Shown here piece by piece: positions 29,501 to 38,526 of a DNA stretch of 64,000 nucleotides. Source of the stretch: Streptococcaceae bacterium (GTDB lineage: Bacteria; Bacillota; Bacilli; Lactobacillales; Streptococcaceae); contig JAKVKP010000010.1 of assembly GCA_022484805.1 (NCBI GenBank), positions 1-64,000 of the forward strand, given 5' to 3'. Both the position numbers and the translations under genes were made by a program. The stretch's first letter is position 1. Each line of letters opens with the position of its first letter. Below the pieces are notes generated by a model. That model saw only the letters and a program-made list of their open reading frames with translations. It made no database searches and was not told the origin of the DNA.

Positions 29501-29754
29501 TTTGAACACTTTCGTGTCCGCTACCAATTATAGCATCTTTTGCCTTGAATCGTTCATTTCTCTTTAATATTTTCTGATATAAGTATTAGCTATGGCTATT
29601 TTTAGCAATTAGAAAAATATTTTGAATTTATTCTGAAATTTCTCACATTTTGTTTTATACTAAGAAGAAACAGATAAGGCATATCGTACCGAGGTGACCT
29701 TATTAAAACATTTGCTTGGATTACAAAATCATTTTATTAAGGGAGTCAATTTAA

Positions 29755-30372
29755 TTGGAAATGAAATTTGAAAATTATATCTGGGATTTAGGCGGTACTT
29801 TAATCGATAGTTATGCAGTCAGTGTTAATGTCTTTAAGAAAATACTCGCTGAATTCGGGATTCTTACTGCTGAGGATATGATTTATCGACGAATGAAAAA
29901 AAGCTCGACTGAGGAAGCCGCAAAATTCTTTGGTGTCGGTGACATCCATCTTTTCATGACACGCTATCGCGCAATGGAAAAACCAATGCAGGAAAACCCA
30001 GTCTTATTCCACGGTGCCAAAAAAACCTTGGAAACAATTTGTAACCAAGGCGGTAAAAACTTTGTCATTAGTCATCGAGATCACTCGGTCAATCAGCTCT
30101 TAGAAAATGCGGGCATCAAGCAATTGTTCACTGAAATCATAACTAGCGATAACCAGCTACCTCGCAAACCAAATCCAAGCTCAATTAATTATCTAGTTGC
30201 CAAATATCAATTAGAAAAATCAAAAACAGTCTTAATTGGTGACCGTGCTCTGGATATTGAAGCCGGTGAAAATGCAGAAATTGCAACAGCTCTTTTCAAG
30301 TCAGATATTGTTATCACTCAAATCAAACCGGATTATATCATTTCCGCATTACCAGAGCTATTGACACTTTAA
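29755..30372 (+). CDS. HAD-superfamily hydrolase, subfamily IA, with DxGGT motif
   Basis: A 205-residue haloacid-dehalogenase-like protein. Motif I reads WDLGGTLIDSY, so the second Asp of DxDGT is replaced by Gly. Motif II Ser/Thr lies in FVISHRDHS, motif III is the Lys in LPRKPNPSSI, and motif IV is LIGDRALDIEAG. Streptococcal relatives share the DLGGT form. The lost Asp is the usual acid/base of phosphatases, so the substrate class may differ, as in phosphonatases (DxAGT). A TTG start after GGGAG is nearest the ribosome site. ATG 29761 is the alternative. Confidence 0.85.
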   Translation: MEMKFENYIWDLGGTLIDSYAVSVNVFKKILAEFGILTAEDMIYRRMKKSSTEEAAKFFGVGDIHLFMTRYRAMEKPMQENPVLFHGAKKTLETICNQGGKNFVISHRDHSVNQLLENAGIKQLFTEIITSDNQLPRKPNPSSINYLVAKYQLEKSKTVLIGDRALDIEAGENAEIATALFKSDIVITQIKPDYIISALPELLTL

Positions 30373-30974
30373 AAACGTGCGATTTCTCGGTCTTGAAGTG
30401 GCTGTATCTTACGATTATTATTTGGATAATCCTTTTGATACAGCTCCAACTGTGCCTGTGATACCTGAATTGGAGTATCTAAGACAAGCCAGGTTACATC
30501 ACTACTGAGTGGTGGCGTCGTTAGCGAGCCAGTATATTTATAGCCTGAAATTTGATTTGGTAGTAATTGATCAACTTCCAAATGATCCGCTTTTTGTTCA
30601 ATTAGCGCATTGAGCGCAGGACATTCAGCGCCAATTTCAAGGAAAATTGCAATTACCATTAGCTCACCATAATCATTCCAATGAACGAGGTGCAGCTCAG
30701 CAGGATAACCTTTTCCGTCAATCTGATGTTCACTAGTAGTGTGAATATGAAATTGTTTAAAATAAAATATTTTCTTATTCAAAGTCACTAAGCCTTCACC
30801 GAAAACATAGGCATTAATTTCGTCAGTAATCATCGCTTCTATTTCTGGTTGATAATCAAAGGTCAATCGAACAATTCTCTTTTCCGCAATTTCAGAATCA
30901 ATATTAATTGGTGATTGATGATAGCACTCTTCTTCACTCCACTTTTGTTCCTTATAATCTAATCTTAATTTCAT
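30369..30974 (-). CDS. Alpha-type carbonic anhydrase without signal peptide
   Basis: A 201-residue alpha-class carbonic anhydrase, which interconverts CO2 and bicarbonate. Zinc ligands are the two His of FHIHTTSEH and one in ELHLVHW. QSPINID near the N-terminus and YTGSLTTPPLSSDVTWLVL near the end are class hallmarks. Most bacterial alpha enzymes are exported, but this one begins MKLRLDYKEQKWSEE with no hydrophobic leader, so it is probably cytoplasmic. It is shorter than the usual 220-250 residues. It is convergent with the HAD gene and overlaps its stop by 4 bp. Confidence 0.88.
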   Translation of the reverse strand: MKLRLDYKEQKWSEEECYHQSPINIDSEIAEKRIVRLTFDYQPEIEAMITDEINAYVFGEGLVTLNKKIFYFKQFHIHTTSEHQIDGKGYPAELHLVHWNDYGELMVIAIFLEIGAECPALNALIEQKADHLEVDQLLPNQISGYKYTGSLTTPPLSSDVTWLVLDTPIQVSQAQLELYQKDYPNNNRKIQPLQDREIARF

Positions 30975-31173
30975 ACCAACCTCTATTCACTATTAATCTA
31001 AAAAATAATAATAAAAAATATTTTATTTTATATTATTATTAATCTTTTTAAAGTGCAAAGAAATGAACTACTTTTTTCTAAATGATTACATTTCAATAAC
31101 GTTTTCACAAAAACGGTCTTTTCGACTAATTTTCTTGTATAATGGATTTATTAAAAATATAAAGGAAAACATC

Positions 31174-33066
31174 ATGCCCAAAAAAATATTTAACCTATTT
31201 ATTTTGGTTGCTTGCTTCTTTCAATTTGAAAATGTAGTGAGTACAACTAATGCAACACAGGATAATATTCAAGACTACTACCAAGATCTAGTTGGCAAAA
31301 CAGCTGTCAAAACAGATTATGGTGTTTTAGGCGTGGTTAAAAATATCAAGTCAGTGAACGATCAGGTTGTCGTCATCTTAGACACAGGTGACGAGGTGCC
31401 AGCCACTGATGCATCGGTCAAATATAATCAGCTTGATGCTGATTTTAAATTTGAGTTTTCAGTCGGTGACTCAATTTGGTTATTAGAAGGAAATAAAGCG
31501 TACTCGGATAATGACCTATCAAACCAAACTGCTGATTTAACAGCTAATCAAAAGCTGACCATTGAAGCGAGTGGCTATAATCAGCTTGGTGAGCCTTATT
31601 ATCAAACTGAGCAGGGCTATATTTCGGCGCAAGGTCAATTTCAGTTAATTCAGGCCAGTACTAATGATTATTACTTTGAAAATCCTAATCAGGTAATTGT
31701 CCCAAGTGGTAGCGCCATTTATCAAGATAGCTTACTTTTAGAAAAAGATGAAATTCTTTCATCTCAAACTGTTCTTAAAATCGCTGACCTAACCTTGTCA
31801 GAGGACGGCGTCCCCGTGCTAAAGCTTTCAGATGGTCGCTATATCAGTGCCAATCGTCATGATGTTCAATATATTACGGCTCAATACCAAAATTACTGGA
31901 CAACGGCGCCAACGGCAGTCATTAATCTAACAGCCGAAACTGAGACATTTAGTCAGCTCAATCAAAACACAGCAACCACTCAAGAAAATATTGAAAAAGG
32001 CTCAATCATCCCGATTCAAGAACTTACTGTCAACAATCAAGGTATCCCGTACTTTAAAACAACGAATGGGACTTATATCGAAGCAAGTCAAACGCTACAA
32101 GCCATTGATCCAAGTGCAACGAACAATTTCACTTCTAATCCGAATTATTTAAAAACAAAGCAAAAATTAATTGCCTATTCAGATAAGGACTTAAGTCAAA
32201 ATCCAAAGGAAATTAGTAATAATAGTTTATTAGAAATCGAAGCCATTGTTATCAATCAAAATCAACAGCCTGTTTTAAAAACCAAGGATAATTTGTATTT
32301 GAGTGCTGAGGCAAAGCTTTATGAAGTTATTTCCGATATTAAAATCTATCGAGTGCAAGAATTATTAAATCAAAAATATAATAAGGCGAATCTAGGTATC
32401 TATGTCCAACGCACAGCTGGAGGTGAAATAGCAACCATTAATGCCAATAAAGAGGTTCATGCGGCCAGTACCGGCAAATTGCCCGAGATTTACTATACAC
32501 AAAAGCTACTTAATGAAGGTCAATTAAAGCTATCAGATCAGTGGCTTTATAAGACTGAAGTCAATGATTGGAACGGAGCTTATGAAGCTTCTGGTGCTGG
32601 TGTTATCAGTAAAACAGCGGATAATAAGCAATATTCCGTTCAATCCATCCTAGAAAAAACTTGCCAGAGCTCTGACAATGTTGGTGCAAATTTCTTAGGC
32701 TATTATGCGACTCAAAAATATAATACTGATTTTCAAAAGACAATTAATCAAATCGTGGGCACACAATGGGATGTTGCAACTAAAAAGACGACTGCAGAAC
32801 GCAATGCTAAAATGATGCTGGCACTCTATCAGCTTGGTGGTGAATCACTCGATTATTTAAGTCAAACAGATTTTGATAATCAACGGATTTCTAAAAATAT
32901 TGATGTTAGAGTTGCACATAAAATCGGTGATGCTTATGACTATCGCCATGATGTTGGCATTATCTATGCTAATGAACCTTTTGTTCTTTCTATCACAACG
33001 GCAAATAATACTGATTATGATGTAATTTCTAACATTGCAGATGACATTTATGCGATTATGAAATAA
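31174..33066 (+). CDS. Secreted serine hydrolase with four SH3-like repeats
   Basis: A 630-residue exported protein. A signal peptide (MPKKIFNLFILVACFF) precedes a short beta domain and then four similar units of about 70 residues (roughly 90-375), each ending in a pattern like Y(I/L)SA...(L)xxI, which look like GW/SH3-type wall-binding modules. The last 260 residues are a beta-lactamase-like domain with SxxK in AASTGKLP, the SDN motif in QSSDNVGAN and HKIGD in place of KTG. An upstream in-frame ATG at 31063 has no ribosome site, while 31174 has AAAGGAAAA and gives a normal leader. A wall-bound peptidase or esterase is likely. Beta-lactam resistance is not implied. Confidence 0.85.
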   Translation: MPKKIFNLFILVACFFQFENVVSTTNATQDNIQDYYQDLVGKTAVKTDYGVLGVVKNIKSVNDQVVVILDTGDEVPATDASVKYNQLDADFKFEFSVGDSIWLLEGNKAYSDNDLSNQTADLTANQKLTIEASGYNQLGEPYYQTEQGYISAQGQFQLIQASTNDYYFENPNQVIVPSGSAIYQDSLLLEKDEILSSQTVLKIADLTLSEDGVPVLKLSDGRYISANRHDVQYITAQYQNYWTTAPTAVINLTAETETFSQLNQNTATTQENIEKGSIIPIQELTVNNQGIPYFKTTNGTYIEASQTLQAIDPSATNNFTSNPNYLKTKQKLIAYSDKDLSQNPKEISNNSLLEIEAIVINQNQQPVLKTKDNLYLSAEAKLYEVISDIKIYRVQELLNQKYNKANLGIYVQRTAGGEIATINANKEVHAASTGKLPEIYYTQKLLNEGQLKLSDQWLYKTEVNDWNGAYEASGAGVISKTADNKQYSVQSILEKTCQSSDNVGANFLGYYATQKYNTDFQKTINQIVGTQWDVATKKTTAERNAKMMLALYQLGGESLDYLSQTDFDNQRISKNIDVRVAHKIGDAYDYRHDVGIIYANEPFVLSITTANNTDYDVISNIADDIYAIMK

Positions 33067-33080
33067 GTAATGGTTTAAGC

Positions 33081-33110
33081 ATGACGATTTTGGAACAATT
33101 ATTATATAAT
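33081..33110 (+). promoter_or_regulatory. Promoter of the 33.1-kb membrane protein gene
   Basis: -35 ATGACG (33081-33086) and a perfect -10 TATAAT (33105-33110) are 18 bp apart, 30 bp before the start. Confidence 0.5.
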
Positions 33111-33139
33111 ACGCTTATTAATAATAATTGGAGTTGTTT

Positions 33140-33730
33140 ATGAATATCATCGTTATCATTTTAGTTTTGTACTTTATCAAGGAACAATTTAGCTTTAATC
33201 GATTGCAAAAGCTAACTTATCTTTTTTTACCAGTGTTATCTCTCTATCAAGTGGCAAGTAATTTCAAATTGAATCAATTAAACCTTATTTTATTAATCGT
33301 AACAATCATAATTGGGATTGCTGTCGGCTATTATCAATCACGCTATGCACAAATTAAACGTGAGCTGAAACCCGTTTATATCTATTACGATGAAAATCAC
33401 AATGAAAAAAAGATTTATAAAAGGGGGATTCTAGTCAAGGGTGGTCGATCATATATTATTGGTTGGATTATCATTTTCGCAATCCAAATCATGATTCAAT
33501 ATCTAGTATTAGTTGAGAAAAGCCCGATTCAAAATGAACTGTACCATGAATTATTAGCAGATTTCTTCTCAATCTATCGCCTTAAATCTCTGGGAGAATC
33601 TGCCGATCATTGGTATGTTTGGGCACTTTATGGCACTTCTAACCTATTTTACTTAAACTTTCTCAGTCGCCGTCATCCAACGGTAAGAGAAGCACTTTTC
33701 AACTCTGATAAAGAGGTATTAGAATCATAA
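33140..33730 (+). CDS. Integral membrane protein of unknown function
   Basis: A 196-residue protein with about five hydrophobic helices: one at the N-terminus, a pair near 30-65, one near 110-130 and a short one near the C-terminus. A charged middle segment (YDENHNEKKIYKRG) is probably cytoplasmic. ATG 33140 follows TTGGAGTTGTTT. A TTG at 33128 is part of that ribosome site and was not chosen. It has its own promoter and does not overlap neighbours. No family was recognised. Confidence 0.75.
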   Translation: MNIIVIILVLYFIKEQFSFNRLQKLTYLFLPVLSLYQVASNFKLNQLNLILLIVTIIIGIAVGYYQSRYAQIKRELKPVYIYYDENHNEKKIYKRGILVKGGRSYIIGWIIIFAIQIMIQYLVLVEKSPIQNELYHELLADFFSIYRLKSLGESADHWYVWALYGTSNLFYLNFLSRRHPTVREALFNSDKEVLES

Positions 33731-33813
33731 GCTAATTTTTTACTGCAAATGGCAAAAAGTTTGACTTTAATCAGCCTATCTTTCTTTATATTTCCGTTTA
33801 TGCCAATAAAAAA

Positions 33814-33848
33814 GCTTCAGTACAAGGCTGATACCTTGTGACTGAAGC
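33814..33848 (-). terminator. Terminator of the DUF3270 gene
   Basis: GCTTCAGT-A-CAAGG pairs with CCTTG-TG-ACTGAAGC, followed by a T run on the minus strand. The A-rich side serves the DUF3270 gene. Confidence 0.85.
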
Positions 33849-33875
33849 GATGTATGGCAAAACTCATTATTTAAT

Positions 33876-34217
33876 TTAGTTTTTCTTACTTCTCAACCCT
33901 ATCTGACGGAATAGATATCTACTCGCATTCACTAATATAAAGCTACTTGCCGTTGCTAAAAAAATTGCCGCCATTACTGGTAAAGATGAAAACATCAATA
34001 AAAGCACATAACTGAATAAAACGGTCAAAACCCCTTCGATTGCCACTTGTGCAAAGAAAAACAAATCATCAATGTCCTTTTGCTCTGGCGTAACAATTAA
34101 TGGAATTTTTTCAATAGTTGGAGTTTGTATTGATTCTTGTATGATTTCTTCTGAATCGACCCAATCAACCGACTCAAACTCTATTTTTCGAGCTTCCAAA
34201 TACTCTCTCCTCACCAT
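33876..34217 (-). CDS. DUF3270-family membrane protein
   Basis: A 113-residue protein with an acidic N-terminal half and two membrane helices (about 52-74 and 78-97), ending in a basic RQIGLRSKKN. The pattern fits DUF3270 proteins of streptococci and relatives, often found beside U32-family genes as here. Function is unknown. ATG 34217 lacks a ribosome site, while a TTG at 34202 lies seven bases past AGGAGAG and may be the true start. It diverges from the U32 pair. Confidence 0.75.
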   Translation of the reverse strand: MVRREYLEARKIEFESVDWVDSEEIIQESIQTPTIEKIPLIVTPEQKDIDDLFFFAQVAIEGVLTVLFSYVLLLMFSSLPVMAAIFLATASSFILVNASRYLFRQIGLRSKKN

Positions 34218-34439
34218 CTACTTTATTCATTTAACCTATCTCTCATTTTATCACGAATTACGAATAGATAATATAGATTTTTTTATTACTTTCTTTGCAA
34301 TTTTGTTACATTTTAGCGCAGAATGGTTTAATTAAGTCATCCTAAATTAATACAAGGTACTTATCAAACTTTTTTATAAATGTTAAACTATATGTTATGA
34401 ATTATTCTGACTAATCGGTCGAAAGGCAAAGGAGTAACA

Positions 34440-35366
34440 ATGTTTCCAATAGAAATCACCGCTACTTGTGAATCCATTTCACAAGCAAAGCAGCTACTTA
34501 CAACAGAAATTGACTATCTCTATTTTGGCGATGAAAAATTTGCTCTGAGAATGCCAACCCCTTTTTCATGGTCTGAAATTGAAACATTAACACAACTGAC
34601 ACATCAGGCGAATAAAAAAGTAACAGTCGCTGTCAATGCAATCATGCATCCAGATAAAATGAAGGAAATTCCCGAATATCTGAACTTTTTAACTCAAATC
34701 GGCGTTGACCGAATAACAGTTGGTGATACTGGAGTTATTTTTGTGATTAACCGCGATCAGCTTGACCTACCCTTTATTTATGATGCATCAACCATGGTTA
34801 CCAGTGCGCGGCAAATCAATTTTTGGGCAAAGCATGGTGCTAACGGCGCAGTACTAGCCAGAGAAATTCCCAAATTAGAGCTCGTAAATCTTTCGCAAAG
34901 ACTAACTGTTTTTGGACAAATTCAAGTCTATGGCGCAAGTGTGATTCATCAATCCAAACGACCATTATTACAAAATTACTATAATTTTATTGGTTCCGAT
35001 GAAGCGAAGTCCAAAGCACGAAATCTCTTTCTATCCGAGCCTAAAAAGCATGAAACTCACTATTCAATTTATGAAGATGGTAATGGCACACATATTTTTG
35101 CTAATAATGACTTAAATTTAATGCCTGTTTTAAATGAGCTAGCAAAAATGAAATTAAATCACTGGTTACTAGACGGCATTTATACAGCTGGTGAATCATT
35201 CGTTGAAATTACTAAACTATTTTCACAGGCAAAAATTGCGATTGAAAATCAAACCTGGGATTTGACGCAGGCGAATTTATTGGCAGAAAAAGTTCGTGAA
35301 TTACATCCAGAAACAAGAGGCTTAGATACTGGTTTTTATCAAATTGATCCTGAATCAATAAAATAA
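34440..35366 (+). CDS. U32-family protein, TrhP1-like
   Basis: A 308-residue protein of the peptidase U32 family, shorter branch (YrrN-like). It shows the family TIM-barrel pattern (VTVAVNAIMHPDKM, RITVGDTGVIFVI, IQVYGASVIHQSKRPLLQNYY) but lacks the Cys cluster of the larger partner. In B. subtilis the YrrN/YrrO pair (TrhP1/TrhP2) is needed for 5-hydroxyuridine at tRNA position 34, using prephenate. Despite the family name, protease activity is doubtful. The start follows CAAAGGAG. The partner gene follows 35 bp later. Confidence 0.88.
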   Translation: MFPIEITATCESISQAKQLLTTEIDYLYFGDEKFALRMPTPFSWSEIETLTQLTHQANKKVTVAVNAIMHPDKMKEIPEYLNFLTQIGVDRITVGDTGVIFVINRDQLDLPFIYDASTMVTSARQINFWAKHGANGAVLAREIPKLELVNLSQRLTVFGQIQVYGASVIHQSKRPLLQNYYNFIGSDEAKSKARNLFLSEPKKHETHYSIYEDGNGTHIFANNDLNLMPVLNELAKMKLNHWLLDGIYTAGESFVEITKLFSQAKIAIENQTWDLTQANLLAEKVRELHPETRGLDTGFYQIDPESIK

Positions 35367-35401
35367 TTATAAAATGATATAAATATTAAGGAAGGCTTAA
35401 C

Positions 35402-36682
35402 ATGAAACAATTAAAAAGACCAGAAGTTTTAGCACCAGCAGGAACTTTAGAAAAATTAAAAACAGCGATTCACTACGGTGCTGACGCGGTCTATATTGGT
35501 GGAAATGCTTACGGCTTACGTAGTCGCGCTGGAAACTTCTCACTTGAAGAAATGGCGGAGGGTGTTGCCTACGCTAGAGCGCATAAGGCTAAGGTTTATG
35601 TTGCAGCAAATATGGTCACTCACGAAGGTAATGAAATTGGGGCAGGTAGCTTTTTCAGAGAACTAAGAGATGTTGGTATCTCAGCTGTTATTGTATCAGA
35701 CCCTGCACTAATTGAAATCTGTGCAACCGAAGCACCAGGATTACCAATTCATTTATCTACTCAAGCGAGTGCGACCAATTATGAAACCTTAGAATTTTGG
35801 AAATCATTAGGTTTAGAGCGTGTTGTTCTGGCACGCGAAGTTTCAATGGCAGAATTAGCTGAAATCAGAAAGCATACCGATGTTGAAATTGAAGCATTTA
35901 TTCATGGGGCAATGTGCATTTCTTATTCAGGTCGTTGTGTCTTGAGTAATCATATGTCAATGCGCGATGCCAATCGTGGTGGTTGTTCTCAATCTTGTCG
36001 TTGGAAATATGATTTATATGATTTACCCTTCGGTGAAGAACGTCGTAGCATTCAAGGCGAAATTCCTGAAGAATTTTCGATGAGCGCGGTAGATATGTCG
36101 ATGATTGAACATATTCCCGATTTAATCGAAAATGGAGTTGATTCCTTCAAAATTGAAGGTCGAATGAAATCAATTCATTATGTCTCAACCGTTTCCAATG
36201 TCTATAAAGCAGCTGTTGATAGCTATATCTCAGACCCAGAGCATTACTATTTGAAGCAAGAATGGGTTGATGAGCTTTGGAAGGTTGCACAGCGTGAATT
36301 GGCAACTGGTTTTTATTACCAAACGCCTTCTGAAAAAGAACAGTTATTCGGTGCACGCCGAAAAATTCCTGAATATAAATTTGTTGGCGAAGTGCTAAGC
36401 TATGATGAAATGACAGGTCTAGCAACCATTCGCCAGCGCAATGTCATCACACTTGGCGACGAAATTGAATTTTACGGTCCACATTTTCACCACTTTGAAA
36501 CGACTGTTCGTGATTTACGAAATGAAGACGGTGAGTTAATTGATCGTGCGCCAAATCCAATGGCAATCTTAACCATTCCTGTCCCAGAGCCTGTTGCCAC
36601 AGGAGATATGATTCGACGCAAAGCAGAGGGATTAATTAACCTTTACCAAAAGGATGGAACGAGTAAAACTGTTCGCGCTTAA
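35402..36682 (+). CDS. U32-family tRNA hydroxylation protein, TrhP2-like
   Basis: A 426-residue U32 family protein of the YrrO/TrhP type. The family signature EAFIHGAMCISYSGRC is followed by SNHMSMRDANRGGCSQSCRW, whose cysteines bind an iron-sulfur cluster in relatives. FKIEGRMKS and a C-terminal beta domain (VGEVLSYDEMTGLATIRQRN) complete the pattern. It probably helps install ho5U34 in tRNA from prephenate, together with the shorter gene just upstream. Older annotation would call it a collagenase-like protease. The gene starts after AAGGAAGGC. Confidence 0.9.
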   Translation: MKQLKRPEVLAPAGTLEKLKTAIHYGADAVYIGGNAYGLRSRAGNFSLEEMAEGVAYARAHKAKVYVAANMVTHEGNEIGAGSFFRELRDVGISAVIVSDPALIEICATEAPGLPIHLSTQASATNYETLEFWKSLGLERVVLAREVSMAELAEIRKHTDVEIEAFIHGAMCISYSGRCVLSNHMSMRDANRGGCSQSCRWKYDLYDLPFGEERRSIQGEIPEEFSMSAVDMSMIEHIPDLIENGVDSFKIEGRMKSIHYVSTVSNVYKAAVDSYISDPEHYYLKQEWVDELWKVAQRELATGFYYQTPSEKEQLFGARRKIPEYKFVGEVLSYDEMTGLATIRQRNVITLGDEIEFYGPHFHHFETTVRDLRNEDGELIDRAPNPMAILTIPVPEPVATGDMIRRKAEGLINLYQKDGTSKTVRA

Positions 36683-36774
36683 TCAGCCCAGCCGATTGAT
36701 AAATATTTATATAATGAAGCTATCGGCTAGTAGACCATAACTTTATTAAAATATCTATTTTGGTTCAATGCGGA

Positions 36775-37033
36775 TGTTTGACAGTCGTCTTCGGGCGACT
36801 GCTTTTTTGCCTTTGCCACTAATCAATTTGAGCGCTCAAAGGAAGCTGAAATTGATTAGTCGTAGCTGAGCCATCAAAAGCTTACTTAGAATGCTGCAGT
36901 TTTATAAATGTTTCTAAATTTCTCTTCATACAAATAATCCGATGTTTCGTAAAATGATTGGAATATTTGCAGATATTAAGAAGATTCTTGACGAATAATC
37001 AAATGTTTCGCAGAATGATTGGATTCTATTTTG
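36775..37033 (+). repeat. Dispersed intergenic element, copy 2
   Basis: The fullest copy. It begins with the UUCG terminator, has an extra inverted repeat (CTAATCAATTT / AAATTGATTAG region, 36818-36862), shares CTGCAGTTTTATAAATGTTTCTAAA with copy 1 in part, and holds two 30-bp direct repeats (36933-36962 and 36994-37023, 26 of 30 identical) at a 61-bp offset, the same offset as in copy 1. Confidence 0.7.
36782..36808 (+). terminator. Terminator of the U32 operon (UUCG loop)
   Basis: CAGTCGTC-TTCG-GGCGACTG forms an 8-bp stem (one G-U pair) closed by the stable UUCG tetraloop, followed by CTTTTTT. Confidence 0.9.
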
Positions 37034-37141
37034 AGAGAATAAACAATTTTTACAGATAATTTTCAGAATTTTCTTTCATCACCTACTATAATTTGCTAAA
37101 ATTAAGGCAATATTATTTTTATGGTTAAAAGGAGCCGATTA

Positions 37142-38494
37142 ATGAAAGTAGCTAAATTTGGCGGTAGTTCACTCGCCAGCACAAAACAATTAAAAAAAGT
37201 ATTAGATATCGTTAAAAGCGATCCCAAAAGAAAATTTATCGTGGTTTCAGCACCTGGAAAACGCTCAGGTAAAGATGTCAAGGTCACAGATTCATTAATT
37301 GCATACTACAATGCCTATCGCAAGGGTGAGGACTTTGACTATGTTCAAAAATTGATTATCAAGCGCTATGAAGATATGGCAAGTGAACTTGGCTTAAACA
37401 CACCAGTGATGTTCGATATTGCGCAAAATATTCGTGATTTAGCAACACAGCCAATCGAAAATAATCGACACTTATATGATACTTTTCTTGCAGCAGGCGA
37501 AAATAACAATGCTAAATTAATTGCTGCTTATTTTCAAGCAGAAGGCTTGGAAGCTCAGTATTTACATCCAAAAGATGCTGGTATCATTGTTTCAGACGAA
37601 CCTGGCAATGCACGTATCTTACAAGAGGCTTACGATCAAATCAATTACTTAAATCATATTGAAGGCATCGTAGTAATTCCTGGCTTCTTTGGTGTCACTA
37701 AAGAAGGCAATATTTGTACTTTTTCACGTGGTGGTTCTGATATTACCGGCTCAATCGTTGCTGCTGGTGTTAAAGCAAGCCTCTACGAAAACTTCACTGA
37801 TGTCGATGGTATTTTTGCGGCGCACCCAGGCATTGTCGATAATCCACACTCAATTTCTGAGTTAACTTATCGTGAAATGCGAGAATTAGCTTATTCTGGC
37901 TTTTCAGTGCTCCATGACGAAGCATTAATTCCTGCTTACCGTGCCCAGGTACCTGTTGTTATTAAAAATACAAATAATCCAAGCCATCCAGGTACTAAAA
38001 TTAATTTAAAGCATACAGAAAAGGTCGGTGCAGTCGTAGGAATTGCGAGCGATGACGGCTTTGCCAGTATCAATATTACAAAGTATTTAATGAACCGTGA
38101 AATTGGCTTTGGGCGCAAAATTTTAAGCGAGCTCGAAAAGCTTGGTATTCGTTTTGAGCATATGCCTTCTGGTATTGATGATTTATCAGTAGTAGTCAGA
38201 GAACGTGAATTATCGCCAGAAATTGAAAATACACTTATTGAGCGCTTAACAGCAATTTTAGACCCTGATGATATACATATTGAGCATGGTTTATCAATTA
38301 TTATGATTGTTGGTGAAGGCATGAAGCGCCATATTGGTGTAACTGCCGTTGGTACAACAGCACTTTCTAAAAAAGGCATTAATCTCGAAATCATTAATCA
38401 AGGCTCGTCAGAGGTTTCAGTCATGTTTGGCATTAAAAAGGAAAATGAACATGACGCCGTTGAAGCACTTTATGATGCCTATTACAGAAGCTAA
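37142..38494 (+). CDS. Aspartate kinase (class III, monofunctional)
   Basis: A 450-residue aspartate kinase, which phosphorylates aspartate at the head of lysine, threonine and methionine synthesis. The N-terminal KFGGSSLAS is the family signature, with the catalytic domain to about 290 (FSRGGSDITGS, LYENFTDVDGIF) and two ACT regulatory domains after it (INITKYLMNREIGFG, MIVGEGMKRHIGV). Length and the long catalytic domain fit the LysC/ThrD monofunctional class. ATG 37142 with AAAAGGAG is preferred to the earlier in-frame ATG at 37121. No lysine riboswitch was seen, so control is probably by allostery. Confidence 0.93.
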   Translation: MKVAKFGGSSLASTKQLKKVLDIVKSDPKRKFIVVSAPGKRSGKDVKVTDSLIAYYNAYRKGEDFDYVQKLIIKRYEDMASELGLNTPVMFDIAQNIRDLATQPIENNRHLYDTFLAAGENNNAKLIAAYFQAEGLEAQYLHPKDAGIIVSDEPGNARILQEAYDQINYLNHIEGIVVIPGFFGVTKEGNICTFSRGGSDITGSIVAAGVKASLYENFTDVDGIFAAHPGIVDNPHSISELTYREMRELAYSGFSVLHDEALIPAYRAQVPVVIKNTNNPSHPGTKINLKHTEKVGAVVGIASDDGFASINITKYLMNREIGFGRKILSELEKLGIRFEHMPSGIDDLSVVVRERELSPEIENTLIERLTAILDPDDIHIEHGLSIIMIVGEGMKRHIGVTAVGTTALSKKGINLEIINQGSSEVSVMFGIKKENEHDAVEALYDAYYRS

Positions 38495-38526
38495 GTAGGC
38501 ATTGATTTAAAAGAGGGAGGTAGAAA

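Larger units (their letters stand above)
36683..37141. other. 459-bp spacer with dispersed element copy 2
   Basis: No gene is seen. The spacer carries a loose AGCCGAT/ATCGGCT stem just after the U32 gene (from 36688), then the terminator and repeat element (36775-37033), then a TATAAT (37087-37092) that probably serves the aspartate kinase gene. No lysine riboswitch was recognised. Confidence 0.65.

Noticed and set aside
36683-37141. Lysine riboswitch before aspartate kinase
   Set aside because: The spacer is taken up by the repeat element, and none of the L-box core sequences were recognisable.
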